Shown here in pieces: positions 7,555-16,826 of a stretch of 64,000 nt of DNA; positions within the stretch are counted from its first letter, which is position 1, and each line of letters starts with the position of its first letter. The stretch is from Rhizobium sp. FY34. Its GTDB lineage: Bacteria > Pseudomonadota > Alphaproteobacteria > Rhizobiales > Rhizobiaceae. The translations under genes and the position numbers were made by a program. The notes beneath the pieces were generated by a model that did no database searches, had not been told where the DNA came from, and saw nothing but the letters and a program-made list of their open reading frames with translations. Location: the NCBI RefSeq assembly GCF_005222845.1, contig NZ_STFZ01000018.1, positions 454,224 through 518,223 on the forward strand. The letters are read 5' to 3'.

Positions 7555-10508
7555 GTTCGTTTCGGCTTTCCTCCGGCGGTATCGTCAACCGTGGCAATGC
7601 CATCTCGTACACCTTCGACGGCAAGGCGATGCGCGGCTTCGAGGGCGATACGCTGGCCTCTGCACTGCTTGCCAATGGCGAAATGCTGGTTGGCCGCAGC
7701 TTCAAATATCACCGCCCGCGCGGCATCGTGACGGCAGGTGCCGCCGAGCCGAATGCGCTGGTGACGATCGGCGAGGGCGCACGCCGCGAACCGAATACGC
7801 GGGCAACCGTTGCCGAGCTTTACGACGGGCTGACGGCTGCAAGCCAGAACCGCTGGCCGTCACTCAGATACGATATCGGCAGCGTCAATGGCCTCTTGTC
7901 GCCCTTCCTGTCGGCGGGCTTCTACTACAAGACCTTCATGTGGCCGAAAGCCTTCTGGGAAAAGCTCTACGAGCCGCTGATCCGCCGGGCCGCAGGTCTT
8001 GGCCGCATCGTGACCGAGGCTGATCCGGACCGCTACGAGAAGGCCTGGGCGCATTGCGACCTTCTGGTGGTGGGGGCCGGACCGACAGGGCTGATGGCGG
8101 CTTTGGCGGCGGGACGCGCCGGTGCGCGGGTGATCCTGGCGCATGAGGATTTTCGCTTCGGCGGCTCGCTGCTGTGCGAAAAGCTCAACATTGGCGGTGT
8201 GCCGGCGGACGAGTTTGCAAGAGCGATCGTTGATGAGCTTGTGAGCCTGCCGAATGTGACGCTGATGGCGCGCACCACCGTCTTCGGCTGGTATGACGAC
8301 ATGGTCTTCGGCGCGGTGGAAAAGGTGCAAAAGCACGTGGCCCGCCCAAGCGCTGATCTGCCGGTCGAGCGGCTCTGGCGCATCGTGGCCAAGCGCGCCA
8401 TCCTGGCCTCTGGCGCGGAAGAGCGCCCGCTGGTGTTTGGCGGCAATGACCGGCCCGGCGTGATGATGGCTGAGGGCGCCCGTATCTATCTCAACCGCTA
8501 TGGCGTCGCGATTGGCCGCAAGGTCGCCGTCTTTACCAATGGCGGTTCCGGCTATGGGCTGGCGCGCGACCTGATGGCAGCCGGTGTCGAGGTGACGGCG
8601 CTCATTGATCCGCGTCGCGATAGTGGCGATGCCGTGCCCGAGGGTTTGCGCGTTCTGCGCGGTGCGGGCGTGATCGCCACCACGGGGCATCTGTCGCTGA
8701 AGGGCATGATTGCCGAGCGATCCGGTTATGAGGAAGCGATCGACTGCGATGCGCTTGCCATGTCCGGCGGCTGGTCGCCCATCGTGCATCTTCTGTGCCA
8801 GCGCGGTGCAAAGCCCGTCTGGTCGGACGAAAAACAGGCATTTCTCGCCCCCGATTTTGGTTCGGCCTTTGTGGCAGCCGGCAGTGCCGCGGGCCTTGCC
8901 GCACTTTCCGAATGCCTGAAGGATGGCGCCGACAAGGCGATAGCGCTCTGTCGCGATCTGGGCTTTGCCGCCTACGAGATGGACATGCCCGAGGTTGAAG
9001 GCGCCTATGATCCGGCCTTTGCATCGCTCTGGTATATGCCGGGCTCCAGGGGCAAGGCCTTTGTCGATTTCCAGAACGATGTGACCGTTGCCGATCTTGC
9101 GCTGTCGCAGCGTGAGGCCTTTGGCCATGTGGAGCATACCAAGCGCTATACGACCGCCGGCATGGCAACCGACCAGGGCAAGCTTGGCAATGTCAACGCT
9201 ATTGGCATTATTGCCGGCATGCGCGGCATGTCGCCCGCCGACATCGGCACCACCACCTTCCGGCCCTTCTACACGCCCGTTTCCTTTGGTGCGCTGGCCG
9301 GCACGGCGAGGGGGGAACATTCACGCCCCGTGCGCCGCTCGCCGCTGCATGGCTGGGCTGCCAAAAATGGTGCGGTCTTTGTCGAATCCGGGCTCTGGCA
9401 TCGCTCTTCCTGGTTCCCGCGCGAAGGTGAAAAGACCTGGCGCGAGGCGGTTGATCGGGAAGTGAAAACCGTTCGCTCCAGCGCCGGGCTCTGCGATGTC
9501 TCGACGCTCGGCAAGATCGAGATCTTCGGGGCAGGCGCTGGGGAATTCCTCAACCGCGTCTACAGCAACAATTTTCTGAAACTGCCGGTCGGCAAGGCGC
9601 GCTATGGCCTGATGCTGCGTGAGGATGGCATCGTCTATGATGACGGCACGACCAGCCGGCTTTCGGAAAACCATTATGTGCTGACCACGACCACGGCCTA
9701 TGCCGCAGAGGTGATGGCGCATCTGGAATTTGCCGCCCAGACGCTCTTTCCTCATCTCGACGTGCGGTTTGCCTCCTCGTCCGACCAATGGGCGCAGATG
9801 TCGCTGGCCGGGCCGAAAGCCCGCATCATCCTGCAGCGGCTGGTGGAAGATGATCTATCGAATGCCGCCTTCCCGTTTCTTGCCGCCCGCGAGGTGACCC
9901 TGAAGGGCGGGCTTGCTGCGCGCCTCTTCCGCATCTCGTTTTCCGGCGAACTGGCCTATGAACTGGCTGTGCCTGCCGGCTATGGCGAGGCGGTGGCGGA
10001 TGCGATCATGGAGGCCGGGCAGGGCGATGGCATCTGCGCCTATGGCGTCGAAGCGCTGAACGTGCTGCGCATCGAAAAGGGCCATGTGACGCATAACGAG
10101 CTGGAAGGCCGCACCACCGCCGATGATGTGGGGCTTGGCCGCATGATGGCGATGCAGAAGCCGGATTTTATCGGCAAGCGGCTCTCCACGCGCTTTGGTC
10201 TCACCGCTGCCGACCGGCTGCAAATGGTGGGTCTGAAGCCGGTCGAAGCCGATGGCGAGATCAAGGCCGGTGCGCATCTTCTGAAGGAAAACGCCAAGCC
10301 GTCCATGATCAATGATCAGGGCTTTGTCTCGTCTGCCTGCTATTCGCCGACGCTTGGCTCCCACATTGCGCTTGCCATGCTGAAATCCGGGCGCGAGCGG
10401 TTTGGCGAAAAGATCGTTGTTTGGGATGCGCTGCGCGGCCAGGAATTGCTGGCGGAAGTCTGCGCGCCGGTGTTTGTCGATCCCGACAATCTGAAACTGC
10501 ATGTGTGA
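7551..10508 (+). CDS. soxA: Sarcosine oxidase alpha subunit
   Basis: A 985-residue subunit of normal length. The N-terminal ~100 residues are a ferredoxin-like domain (FEGDTLASALLANGEMLVGR) lacking the usual iron-sulphur cysteines, as is common in SoxA. A dinucleotide-binding fold LLVVGAGPTGLMAALAAGRA follows near residues 170-190. The C-terminal ~390 residues are a glycine-cleavage T-protein-like folate-binding domain (FSGELAYELAVPAGYGEAV, then GVEALNVLRIEKGH). It oxidises the imine intermediate and forms 5,10-methylene-THF. It is coupled to soxD by a 4-base overlap. Confidence 0.96.
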   Translation: MSSFRLSSGGIVNRGNAISYTFDGKAMRGFEGDTLASALLANGEMLVGRSFKYHRPRGIVTAGAAEPNALVTIGEGARREPNTRATVAELYDGLTAASQNRWPSLRYDIGSVNGLLSPFLSAGFYYKTFMWPKAFWEKLYEPLIRRAAGLGRIVTEADPDRYEKAWAHCDLLVVGAGPTGLMAALAAGRAGARVILAHEDFRFGGSLLCEKLNIGGVPADEFARAIVDELVSLPNVTLMARTTVFGWYDDMVFGAVEKVQKHVARPSADLPVERLWRIVAKRAILASGAEERPLVFGGNDRPGVMMAEGARIYLNRYGVAIGRKVAVFTNGGSGYGLARDLMAAGVEVTALIDPRRDSGDAVPEGLRVLRGAGVIATTGHLSLKGMIAERSGYEEAIDCDALAMSGGWSPIVHLLCQRGAKPVWSDEKQAFLAPDFGSAFVAAGSAAGLAALSECLKDGADKAIALCRDLGFAAYEMDMPEVEGAYDPAFASLWYMPGSRGKAFVDFQNDVTVADLALSQREAFGHVEHTKRYTTAGMATDQGKLGNVNAIGIIAGMRGMSPADIGTTTFRPFYTPVSFGALAGTARGEHSRPVRRSPLHGWAAKNGAVFVESGLWHRSSWFPREGEKTWREAVDREVKTVRSSAGLCDVSTLGKIEIFGAGAGEFLNRVYSNNFLKLPVGKARYGLMLREDGIVYDDGTTSRLSENHYVLTTTTAYAAEVMAHLEFAAQTLFPHLDVRFASSSDQWAQMSLAGPKARIILQRLVEDDLSNAAFPFLAAREVTLKGGLAARLFRISFSGELAYELAVPAGYGEAVADAIMEAGQGDGICAYGVEALNVLRIEKGHVTHNELEGRTTADDVGLGRMMAMQKPDFIGKRLSTRFGLTAADRLQMVGLKPVEADGEIKAGAHLLKENAKPSMINDQGFVSSACYSPTLGSHIALAMLKSGRERFGEKIVVWDALRGQELLAEVCAPVFVDPDNLKLHV

Positions 10509-10520
10509 GGGAAAGAACCG

Positions 10521-11066
10521 ATGACCATTTCCTTTGCCCACCGTCATGTGCTGGAAGATCACATCATTGGCTTTGAAATGAAGCCGAATGCCCATCACCT
10601 GAGTGTTTCCCGCCGCCCGACCATCGTCACGGTGCTCGCGCATGCCGAGGCCGAGGAGGATGTGCAGCTGGCGCTCGACCTTCTGGAGGATGTCTCGATC
10701 CGCAGCTGCGGCCCGTGCGAGTGGCTCGCCGTGTCGCAATCGTCATCGCCCGAGGCGCTGCTGCGGCTCCTGCGTGCCATTCCCGGCAGCTCGGCTTTCG
10801 ACCAGAGCGACGGGCGCGTGCTCATGCAGATCTCTGGGCCTGATGTGCGCCGCATCCTCGCCAAATGCGTGGGCATAGATCTGCATGCCGATGTGTTTGC
10901 TGTGGGTGCCAGCGGCAATATGCTGATTGCCCATGTGGCCGGCAATCTGGCGCGTAGCGGGCCAGACAGTTTCGAGATCATCGTGCCGCGTTCCTATGCC
11001 GGCACGGTGTTCGAAGAGTTGAAGGAAATGGGCCGCGAATTTGCCCTGACGGCTGCATTCGGGTGA
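10521..11066 (+). CDS. soxG: Sarcosine oxidase gamma subunit
   Basis: A 181-residue subunit. The C-terminal part contains FEIIVPRSYAGTVFEELKEM, and the middle LMQISGPDVRRILAKCVGID resembles a reduced T-protein/YgfZ fold, typical of SoxG. It starts 12 bases after soxA and is the last gene of the operon. No folate genes (folD, purU, glyA) follow, unlike some sox operons. The catalytic role of gamma is mainly structural. Confidence 0.93.
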   Translation: MTISFAHRHVLEDHIIGFEMKPNAHHLSVSRRPTIVTVLAHAEAEEDVQLALDLLEDVSIRSCGPCEWLAVSQSSSPEALLRLLRAIPGSSAFDQSDGRVLMQISGPDVRRILAKCVGIDLHADVFAVGASGNMLIAHVAGNLARSGPDSFEIIVPRSYAGTVFEELKEMGREFALTAAFG

Positions 11067-11151
11067 GGTGTGAGCGCATGGGCCTAAGGAACTGCTACCC
11101 CACGTAAATCATCTGTGGCATGATAGGAAACAGTTGGAAAAGGTCCGTGCC

Positions 11152-11433
11152 ATGCAGGGTTCTCGCTCACTCAACATTATCCTGCCAGCCGATCTGGCGG
11201 ATATGGTGGCGTCAAAGGTCGCATCCGGCGAATATGCCAGCGAAAGCGAAGTCATTCGTGAGGGGCTTTTGTCGCTCGTCTCCAAGGACGAGGAGATGGA
11301 GCGCTGGCTTCTGGATGAGGTTGCCCCGGCCTATGATCGCTACAAACAGGATCCGGCCCGCGCCCTGCCTATCGATGATGCAATGACGAGGCTTGATGCC
11401 CGCATTGCCGCCCTGGAGAGCCAACGGTCGTGA
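11152..11433 (+). CDS. parD: ParD-like ribbon-helix-helix antitoxin
   Basis: A 93-residue protein. The N-terminal RHH DNA-binding domain (SRSLNIILPADLADMVASKV, then SGEYASESEVIREGL) is typical of the ParD/CC2985 group, and the acidic C-terminus would bind the toxin. It should neutralise the downstream ParE and repress the pair's own promoter. The ATG at 11152 was chosen over a TTG at 11134. Its stop overlaps the toxin's GTG start by four bases, the classic arrangement. Confidence 0.92.
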   Translation: MQGSRSLNIILPADLADMVASKVASGEYASESEVIREGLLSLVSKDEEMERWLLDEVAPAYDRYKQDPARALPIDDAMTRLDARIAALESQRS

Positions 11434-11726
11434 AGACCTATTCCGTTCGCCTGACACCCGAGGCCGAAGCGGATCTTTTCGACATCTATCTCTACATCCG
11501 CGATGCGTCAGGGTCTGCAGTGCTTGCGGCGAATTACCTGTCGAGGCTCCGTCGGTTTCTCTCGGCTTTGGAGATCGCCCCTGAACGCGGCACGATCCGC
11601 ACGGATGTGCGCGAAGGGTTGCGCATCATCGGTTTCGAGCGGGCCGCCAGCATTGCCTTTGTTGTTGAAAACGAGAACGTCGTCATTCTGCGGATAGCCT
11701 ATCGGGGCAAGCTTCTGGGGCTTTAA
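11430..11726 (+). CDS. parE: ParE/RelE-superfamily toxin
   Basis: A 98-residue RelE/ParE-fold protein (YSVRLTPEAEADLFDIYLYI at the N-terminus; IIGFERAASIAFVVENENVV and a terminal VILRIAYRGK strand). ParE toxins poison DNA gyrase, whereas RelE relatives cleave mRNA; the sequence looks ParE-like but the target is not proven. The GTG start overlaps the parD stop. The pair sits between soxG and the dehydrogenase gene as a small insertion. Confidence 0.9.
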   Translation: MKTYSVRLTPEAEADLFDIYLYIRDASGSAVLAANYLSRLRRFLSALEIAPERGTIRTDVREGLRIIGFERAASIAFVVENENVVILRIAYRGKLLGL

Positions 11727-11875
11727 GCGGTCTTGGTCTTTGGGGCAAAGCGCACGCCACCGCCTTCTCCGCAGTGACGCAAACGGTACAGTTTCTTTCG
11801 TAAAAGCGACTATTGTCTGTCATGCGCAGTCACTAGGCTTCGCTCTATCGTCGTGCAGCAAAGGAATGTCTTTCT

Positions 11876-14302
11876 ATGAAAAACCATGCCAGGGTTGTCG
11901 TGATCGGTGGGGGTGTCGTCGGCTGCTCGGTGCTCTATCACCTGACGAAATTCGGCTGGACCGATGTCGTTCTGGTCGAGCGCGCCGAACTGACCTCCGG
12001 GTCCACCTGGCATGCGGCGGGTGGCATGCACACGATCAATGGCGATCCCAATGTTGCCAAGCTGCAGAAATATACGGTCGAACTCTACAAAGAGATCGAG
12101 GAATATTCCGGCCAGGATATCGGCTTGCACATGACCTCCGGCCTGATGCTGGCGGCCACGCCCGCGCGCTTCGACTGGCTGAAATCGCTGCTGGCCAAGG
12201 GCAAATATGCAGGCGGGGAAGCGCGCCTGATTTCGGTGGAGGAAGCCTATGAGATGATGCCGCTGCTTGATCCGACGCAATTCGTCGGTGCGGTGTTTGA
12301 TCCGCACGAGGGGCATCTCGATCCTTACGGCACCACGCATGCCTATGCGAAATCGGCGAAGAAAAACGGTGCCGAGATCTATCTGCACACCCGCGTCGAG
12401 GAATTGCAGCAGATGCCCGACGGCACCTGGCGGGTGATGACCAACAAGGGCGAAATCTATGCCGAGCATGTGGTGAATGCGGCAGGCCTCTGGGCGCGCG
12501 AAGTGGGCCGCATGGTGGGGCTGGAACTGCCGGTGCTTGCTATGGAGCACATGTATCTCATCACCGAAGACATGCCGGAAGTTATCGATTTCAACCGCAC
12601 GCGTGGTCGCGAACTGATGCATTGCGTCGATTTCGACGGCGAGCTCTACATTCGCCAGGAACGCAACGGCATGCTGATGGGCACTTACGAGAAGGATTGC
12701 CGGCCCTGGTCTCCGCTCAAGACGCCCTGGGATTTCGGCCAGGAACTGCTGCCGGCCGATCTCGATCGCATTGCCGGTGAGCTGGAAGTGGGTTTCCGGC
12801 ATTTCCCCGCCTTCAACAATGCCGGCATCAAGAAGGTCATCAACGGCCCCTTCACTTTCTCGCCGGATGGCAATCCGCTGGTCGGGCCGGTGCGCGGCTT
12901 GACGAATTTCTGGTCGGCCTGCGCGGTCATGGCCGGTTTCAGCCAGGGCGGCGGCGTGGGACTGGCGCTTGCCAACTGGATCATCGAGGGCGATCCGGGC
13001 TTTGATGTGTTTGCCATGGATGTCTGCCGCTATGGCGACTATGCAACGCTCACCTATACCAATGCCAAGGTGCGCGAAAATTATTCGCGCCGCTTCTCCA
13101 TCCGCTATCCGAACGAGGAATTGCCGGCGGCGCGTCCGTTGCTGACAACGCCGATCTATGACCGGCTGAAGGGAGAGGGGGCAGTCTTCGGGGCTTCATA
13201 TGGTCTTGAAACGCCGCTGTGGTTTGCGCCAAAGGGCGTCGAGGACGCATTCTCCTGGCGCCGGTCTGCCGATTTCGAACCGGTTGGTGCGGAAGCGCGG
13301 GCGGTGCGCCAAAGTGTCGGCCTTATGGAAATCTCCGGCTTTGCCAAATATTCGGTGAGCGGCGAGGGGGCGGCGGGCTGGCTCGACCTGATGCTGGCGG
13401 CCAAGCTGCCACCGGTCGGCAAGATGACACTTGCCCCCATGCTGAACGAGGCTGGCAAGCTGATCGGCGATTTCACGCTGGCCAATCTGGATGACGAGGA
13501 ATTCATGCTGATCGGCTCTGGGATAGCCGAGGATTACCATATGCGCTGGTTTGAAGCGCATCTGCCGCGCGATGGCTCGGTGGAACTCAGCGCCCTTGGC
13601 CTTGGCCTTGTCGGGCTTGGGCTTGCCGGTCCGCAGTCGCGCGCCGTGCTGGAGAAACTGACGAAGAGTGACCTTTCCAACGAGGCCTTTCCCTTCATGA
13701 CGATCGGCGAGCTGGAGCTGGGCATGGCGCCGGTTATGCTCGGGCGGGTCAGCTATACGGGTGATCTCGGCTATGAAATCTGGATGCGGCCGGAATTCCA
13801 GCGCCACGTGTTCGAGGCGCTGATGGAGGCGGGCGCCGAATTCGGCATCACGCTGTTTGGCCTGCGGGCCTTGAATGCGCTTCGCCTGGAGAAGGGCTTT
13901 GGCAGCTGGGCGCGGGAATACCGCCCGCTCTATGGCCCGATGGAAGCCGGGCTTTCCCGCTTCATCGCCTTGAAAAAGGACGTCAATTTTATCGGCAAAA
14001 TGGGCGCGATCGAGGAAAAGCTCGCCGGAGGCAGTTTGCGCCTCGTTACCTTCACAGTTGCCGCCACCGATGCCGATGTTCTGGGAGACGAGCCGATTTC
14101 ACTGAATGGCGAGGTGGTGGGCTGGGTCACCTCGGGTGGCTATGCGCATGGCTCAAGCGTTTCTGTCGCGCTCGGCTATGTGCCGAAGGCGCATGCGGCC
14201 ACGCAGGAAGGCTGGCAGATCGAGGTGCTGGGCCAGATGCTGGAAGCAAGATTGTGCTTGAAACCGCTCTTTGATCCGGAAGGTTTGCGCATGCGCGCAT
14301 GA
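11876..14302 (+). CDS. Dimethylglycine/sarcosine dehydrogenase-like FAD protein with GcvT domain
   Basis: An 808-residue flavoprotein. The N-terminal DAO-type FAD domain (VVVIGGGVVGCSVLYHLTKF) includes TSGSTWHAAGG, where H46 is placed as the covalent FAD-linking His of dimethylglycine and sarcosine dehydrogenases. The C-terminal ~370 residues (from about 430) are a GcvT-like folate domain (YTGDLGYEIWMRPEFQRHVF; LFGLRALNALRLEKGFGSW). It probably demethylates an N-methylated glycine with THF as acceptor. It may supply sarcosine to the upstream SoxBDAG or act on a related substrate. It has its own 149-base upstream region, so it is probably transcribed separately. The exact substrate is not decidable from sequence. 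Confidence 0.85.
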   Translation: MKNHARVVVIGGGVVGCSVLYHLTKFGWTDVVLVERAELTSGSTWHAAGGMHTINGDPNVAKLQKYTVELYKEIEEYSGQDIGLHMTSGLMLAATPARFDWLKSLLAKGKYAGGEARLISVEEAYEMMPLLDPTQFVGAVFDPHEGHLDPYGTTHAYAKSAKKNGAEIYLHTRVEELQQMPDGTWRVMTNKGEIYAEHVVNAAGLWAREVGRMVGLELPVLAMEHMYLITEDMPEVIDFNRTRGRELMHCVDFDGELYIRQERNGMLMGTYEKDCRPWSPLKTPWDFGQELLPADLDRIAGELEVGFRHFPAFNNAGIKKVINGPFTFSPDGNPLVGPVRGLTNFWSACAVMAGFSQGGGVGLALANWIIEGDPGFDVFAMDVCRYGDYATLTYTNAKVRENYSRRFSIRYPNEELPAARPLLTTPIYDRLKGEGAVFGASYGLETPLWFAPKGVEDAFSWRRSADFEPVGAEARAVRQSVGLMEISGFAKYSVSGEGAAGWLDLMLAAKLPPVGKMTLAPMLNEAGKLIGDFTLANLDDEEFMLIGSGIAEDYHMRWFEAHLPRDGSVELSALGLGLVGLGLAGPQSRAVLEKLTKSDLSNEAFPFMTIGELELGMAPVMLGRVSYTGDLGYEIWMRPEFQRHVFEALMEAGAEFGITLFGLRALNALRLEKGFGSWAREYRPLYGPMEAGLSRFIALKKDVNFIGKMGAIEEKLAGGSLRLVTFTVAATDADVLGDEPISLNGEVVGWVTSGGYAHGSSVSVALGYVPKAHAATQEGWQIEVLGQMLEARLCLKPLFDPEGLRMRA

Positions 14303-14521
14303 CTGGCGGCGCGTTTTTGCGCAGATCCTGCCGCATTTCTGGGACTGCTGTTGTTTAAGGCGCCAATTGAGGCAATGACTGGGGGTTTTTGCCGTGTTCC
14401 CGCCTTTTTGACTTCACATTTCAATCGAAACCAGTATGAATTTTTTAAAACCTAAGAACCCGTAAGGGCCACACATACAAGAGGCGCGGCTGAATATCGG
14501 ACCGCGTCCGGGGGAAAATGA

Positions 14522-15424
14522 ATGGAGTATTTTGTCCAGCAGCTCCTTAACGGGCTGACTCTTGGTTCCATCTATGGCCTTGTCGCGATCGGCTATACGA
14601 TGGTCTACGGTATCATCGGCATGATCAACTTCGCCCATGGCGATATCTTCATGCTCGGCGGCTTTGCCGCATTGATCGTCTTCCTGATTCTCACATCCTT
14701 CTTTGCCGGTATTCCAGTCGCATTGGCGCTTCTGGTCATGCTGGTCGTGGCCATGCTGGTCACCAGCCTGTGGAACTGGACGATCGAGCGGGTGGCCTAC
14801 CGGCCGCTTCGCGGCTCGTTCCGCCTTGCGCCGCTGATCACGGCCATCGGCATGTCCATCGTGCTGTCCAATTTCATCCAGGTCACGCAGGGCCCGCGCA
14901 ACAAGCCGGTTCCGCCTCTGGTCAATGATGTCTATCACTTCGGCTCGGTCACCGTATCGCTGAAGCAGATCCTCATCGTTCTGGTCACGACGATCCTGCT
15001 CACGGCATTCTGGTACATCGTCAACAAGACGCCGCTCGGTCGTGCCCAGCGCGCCACCGAACAGGACCGCAAGATGGCGGCACTGCTCGGCGTTGATGTT
15101 GACCGGACCATCTCGATCACCTTCATCATGGGGGCCGCGCTCGCTGCCGTAGCCGGTACCATGTATCTGATGTATTACGGGGTGGCCTCATTCAATGATG
15201 GCTTCATTCCGGGCGTCAAGGCATTTACCGCAGCCGTTCTCGGCGGTATCGGCTCACTTCCCGGTGCCGTGCTCGGTGGTCTGCTGATCGGCCTCATCGA
15301 GTCGCTCTGGTCGGCCTATTTCTCCATCGCTTACAAGGACGTGGCGACCTTTGCCATTCTTGCCTTCGTCTTGATCTTCAAGCCGACCGGCATTCTTGGC
15401 CGCCCCGAAGTGGAGAAGGTTTGA
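14522..15424 (+). CDS. livH: Branched-chain amino-acid ABC permease LivH
   Basis: A 300-residue inner-membrane permease with about eight hydrophobic segments. It starts MEYFVQQLLNGLTLGSIYGL, and IGMINFAHGDIFMLGG near residues 35-50 is the LivH signature. It opens the operon livH-livM-livG-livF-DUF6867-livK. GGGGGA just upstream is the RBS. Transport of Leu/Ile/Val is the family default, but related HAAT systems take other amino acids, so specificity is inferred. Confidence 0.95.
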   Translation: MEYFVQQLLNGLTLGSIYGLVAIGYTMVYGIIGMINFAHGDIFMLGGFAALIVFLILTSFFAGIPVALALLVMLVVAMLVTSLWNWTIERVAYRPLRGSFRLAPLITAIGMSIVLSNFIQVTQGPRNKPVPPLVNDVYHFGSVTVSLKQILIVLVTTILLTAFWYIVNKTPLGRAQRATEQDRKMAALLGVDVDRTISITFIMGAALAAVAGTMYLMYYGVASFNDGFIPGVKAFTAAVLGGIGSLPGAVLGGLLIGLIESLWSAYFSIAYKDVATFAILAFVLIFKPTGILGRPEVEKV

Positions 15425-15428
15425 CATC

Positions 15429-16826
15429 ATGGCAAACACACAATCGCCGGCGCCTGACATTGCGCCGGGCCTGATGGCAAAGGCCATCAAGGAAGGCCTG
15501 TTCGCCGGAGTTCTGGCGCTCGGCATGTTCCTGCTGTTCGTCGGTATCGAAACCTACCAGGATATCGATAACCGGCTGGTCTGGCGCACGCGCTGGGAAC
15601 TTCTTGCTGTTTTCGTTCTGGTCGCAGCCATTGGCCGCTTCCTGATGGTGGGCTTCATCACGCCGCATTTCGCCGCGCGAAAGCTTGCCAAGGGCAAGGC
15701 CGGGCAGGCGGATTCAGCCGAGGAAGAGAGCTTCTTCAAGCGGAATTTCTCCAAGATCGCGATCCTGGCGCTGCTGTTTTACCCGCCGATCGTCGTTTAT
15801 CTCTACGGCGTGCAGGGCTCGCTGAAATTCGTCGACAATTTCGGCATCCAGATCCTCATCTATGTGATGCTGGCCTGGGGTCTCAACGTCGTCGTCGGTC
15901 TCGCTGGCCTGCTCGATCTCGGCTATGTCGCCTTCTATGCGGTGGGCGCCTATTCCTACGCGCTCCTGTCCGATCACTTCGGCCTGTCCTTCTGGGTGCT
16001 CCTGCCAATGGCCGGCATTCTGGCCGCTTTCTGGGGCATTATCCTCGGCTTTCCGGTCTTGCGTCTTCGGGGTGACTATCTGGCCATCGTGACGCTGGCC
16101 TTTGGCGAAATCATCCGCCTCGTGCTGATGAACTGGTCGGAAGTCACCGGCGGTACGGCCGGTATCTCGGGCGTGGCAAAGGCCTCGATCTTCGGCATCT
16201 ATTCGTTCGATGTCGGTGCGCCGAACAATTTTGCCCGTGCCTTCGACCTGCCGATGTCGTCGGCCTATTACAAGATCTTCCTGTTCTACGTGATCCTGGC
16301 GCTCTGCCTGCTCACCGCCTATGTGACGATCCGCCTGCGCCGCATGCCGATCGGCCGGGCCTGGGAAGCGCTGCGCGAAGACGAGATCGCCTGCCGTTCG
16401 CTCGGCATCGATACGGTGAAGACCAAGTTGACGGCTTTTGCCATCGGCGCCATGTTCGGCGGCTTTGCCGGCTCCTTCTTTGCGGCCCGCCAGGGCTTCG
16501 TATCGCCGGAAAGCTTTGTCTTCCTGGAATCGGCCGTCATCCTTGCCATCGTCGTTCTCGGCGGCATGGGCTCGCTCACCGGCATTGCGGTGGCAGCCGT
16601 TCTGATGGTCGGCGGTACCGAACTCTTGCGCGAGATGGAATTCCTCAAGCATGTTTTCGGGCCCGATTTCACGCCGGAACTTTACCGCATGCTGCTCTTC
16701 GGCCTGGCCATGGTCGTGGTCATGCTGTTCAAGCCGCGCGGCTTTGTCGGCTCACGTGAACCGACGGCCTTCCTGAAAGAACGCAAGGCCGTTTCCGGAA
16801 GCTTCACCAAGGAGGGTCACGGCTGA
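15429..16826 (+). CDS. livM: Branched-chain amino-acid ABC permease LivM
   Basis: A 465-residue permease, longer than LivH because of an N-terminal extension with two or three extra membrane segments, usual for rhizobial LivM. The core contains VVGLAGLLDLGYVAFYAVGA and the EAA-like region GRAWEALREDEIACRSLGID (residue ~315-335). It starts 4 bases after the livH stop and overlaps livG by one base (TGATG). It forms the channel with LivH. Confidence 0.95.
   Translation: MANTQSPAPDIAPGLMAKAIKEGLFAGVLALGMFLLFVGIETYQDIDNRLVWRTRWELLAVFVLVAAIGRFLMVGFITPHFAARKLAKGKAGQADSAEEESFFKRNFSKIAILALLFYPPIVVYLYGVQGSLKFVDNFGIQILIYVMLAWGLNVVVGLAGLLDLGYVAFYAVGAYSYALLSDHFGLSFWVLLPMAGILAAFWGIILGFPVLRLRGDYLAIVTLAFGEIIRLVLMNWSEVTGGTAGISGVAKASIFGIYSFDVGAPNNFARAFDLPMSSAYYKIFLFYVILALCLLTAYVTIRLRRMPIGRAWEALREDEIACRSLGIDTVKTKLTAFAIGAMFGGFAGSFFAARQGFVSPESFVFLESAVILAIVVLGGMGSLTGIAVAAVLMVGGTELLREMEFLKHVFGPDFTPELYRMLLFGLAMVVVMLFKPRGFVGSREPTAFLKERKAVSGSFTKEGHG

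Noticed and set aside
7860..9320. Open frame of 486 codons antisense to soxA
   Set aside because: Same cause: third-position GC bias leaves antisense frames open. The composition is His/Arg/Gly-rich with no motif.
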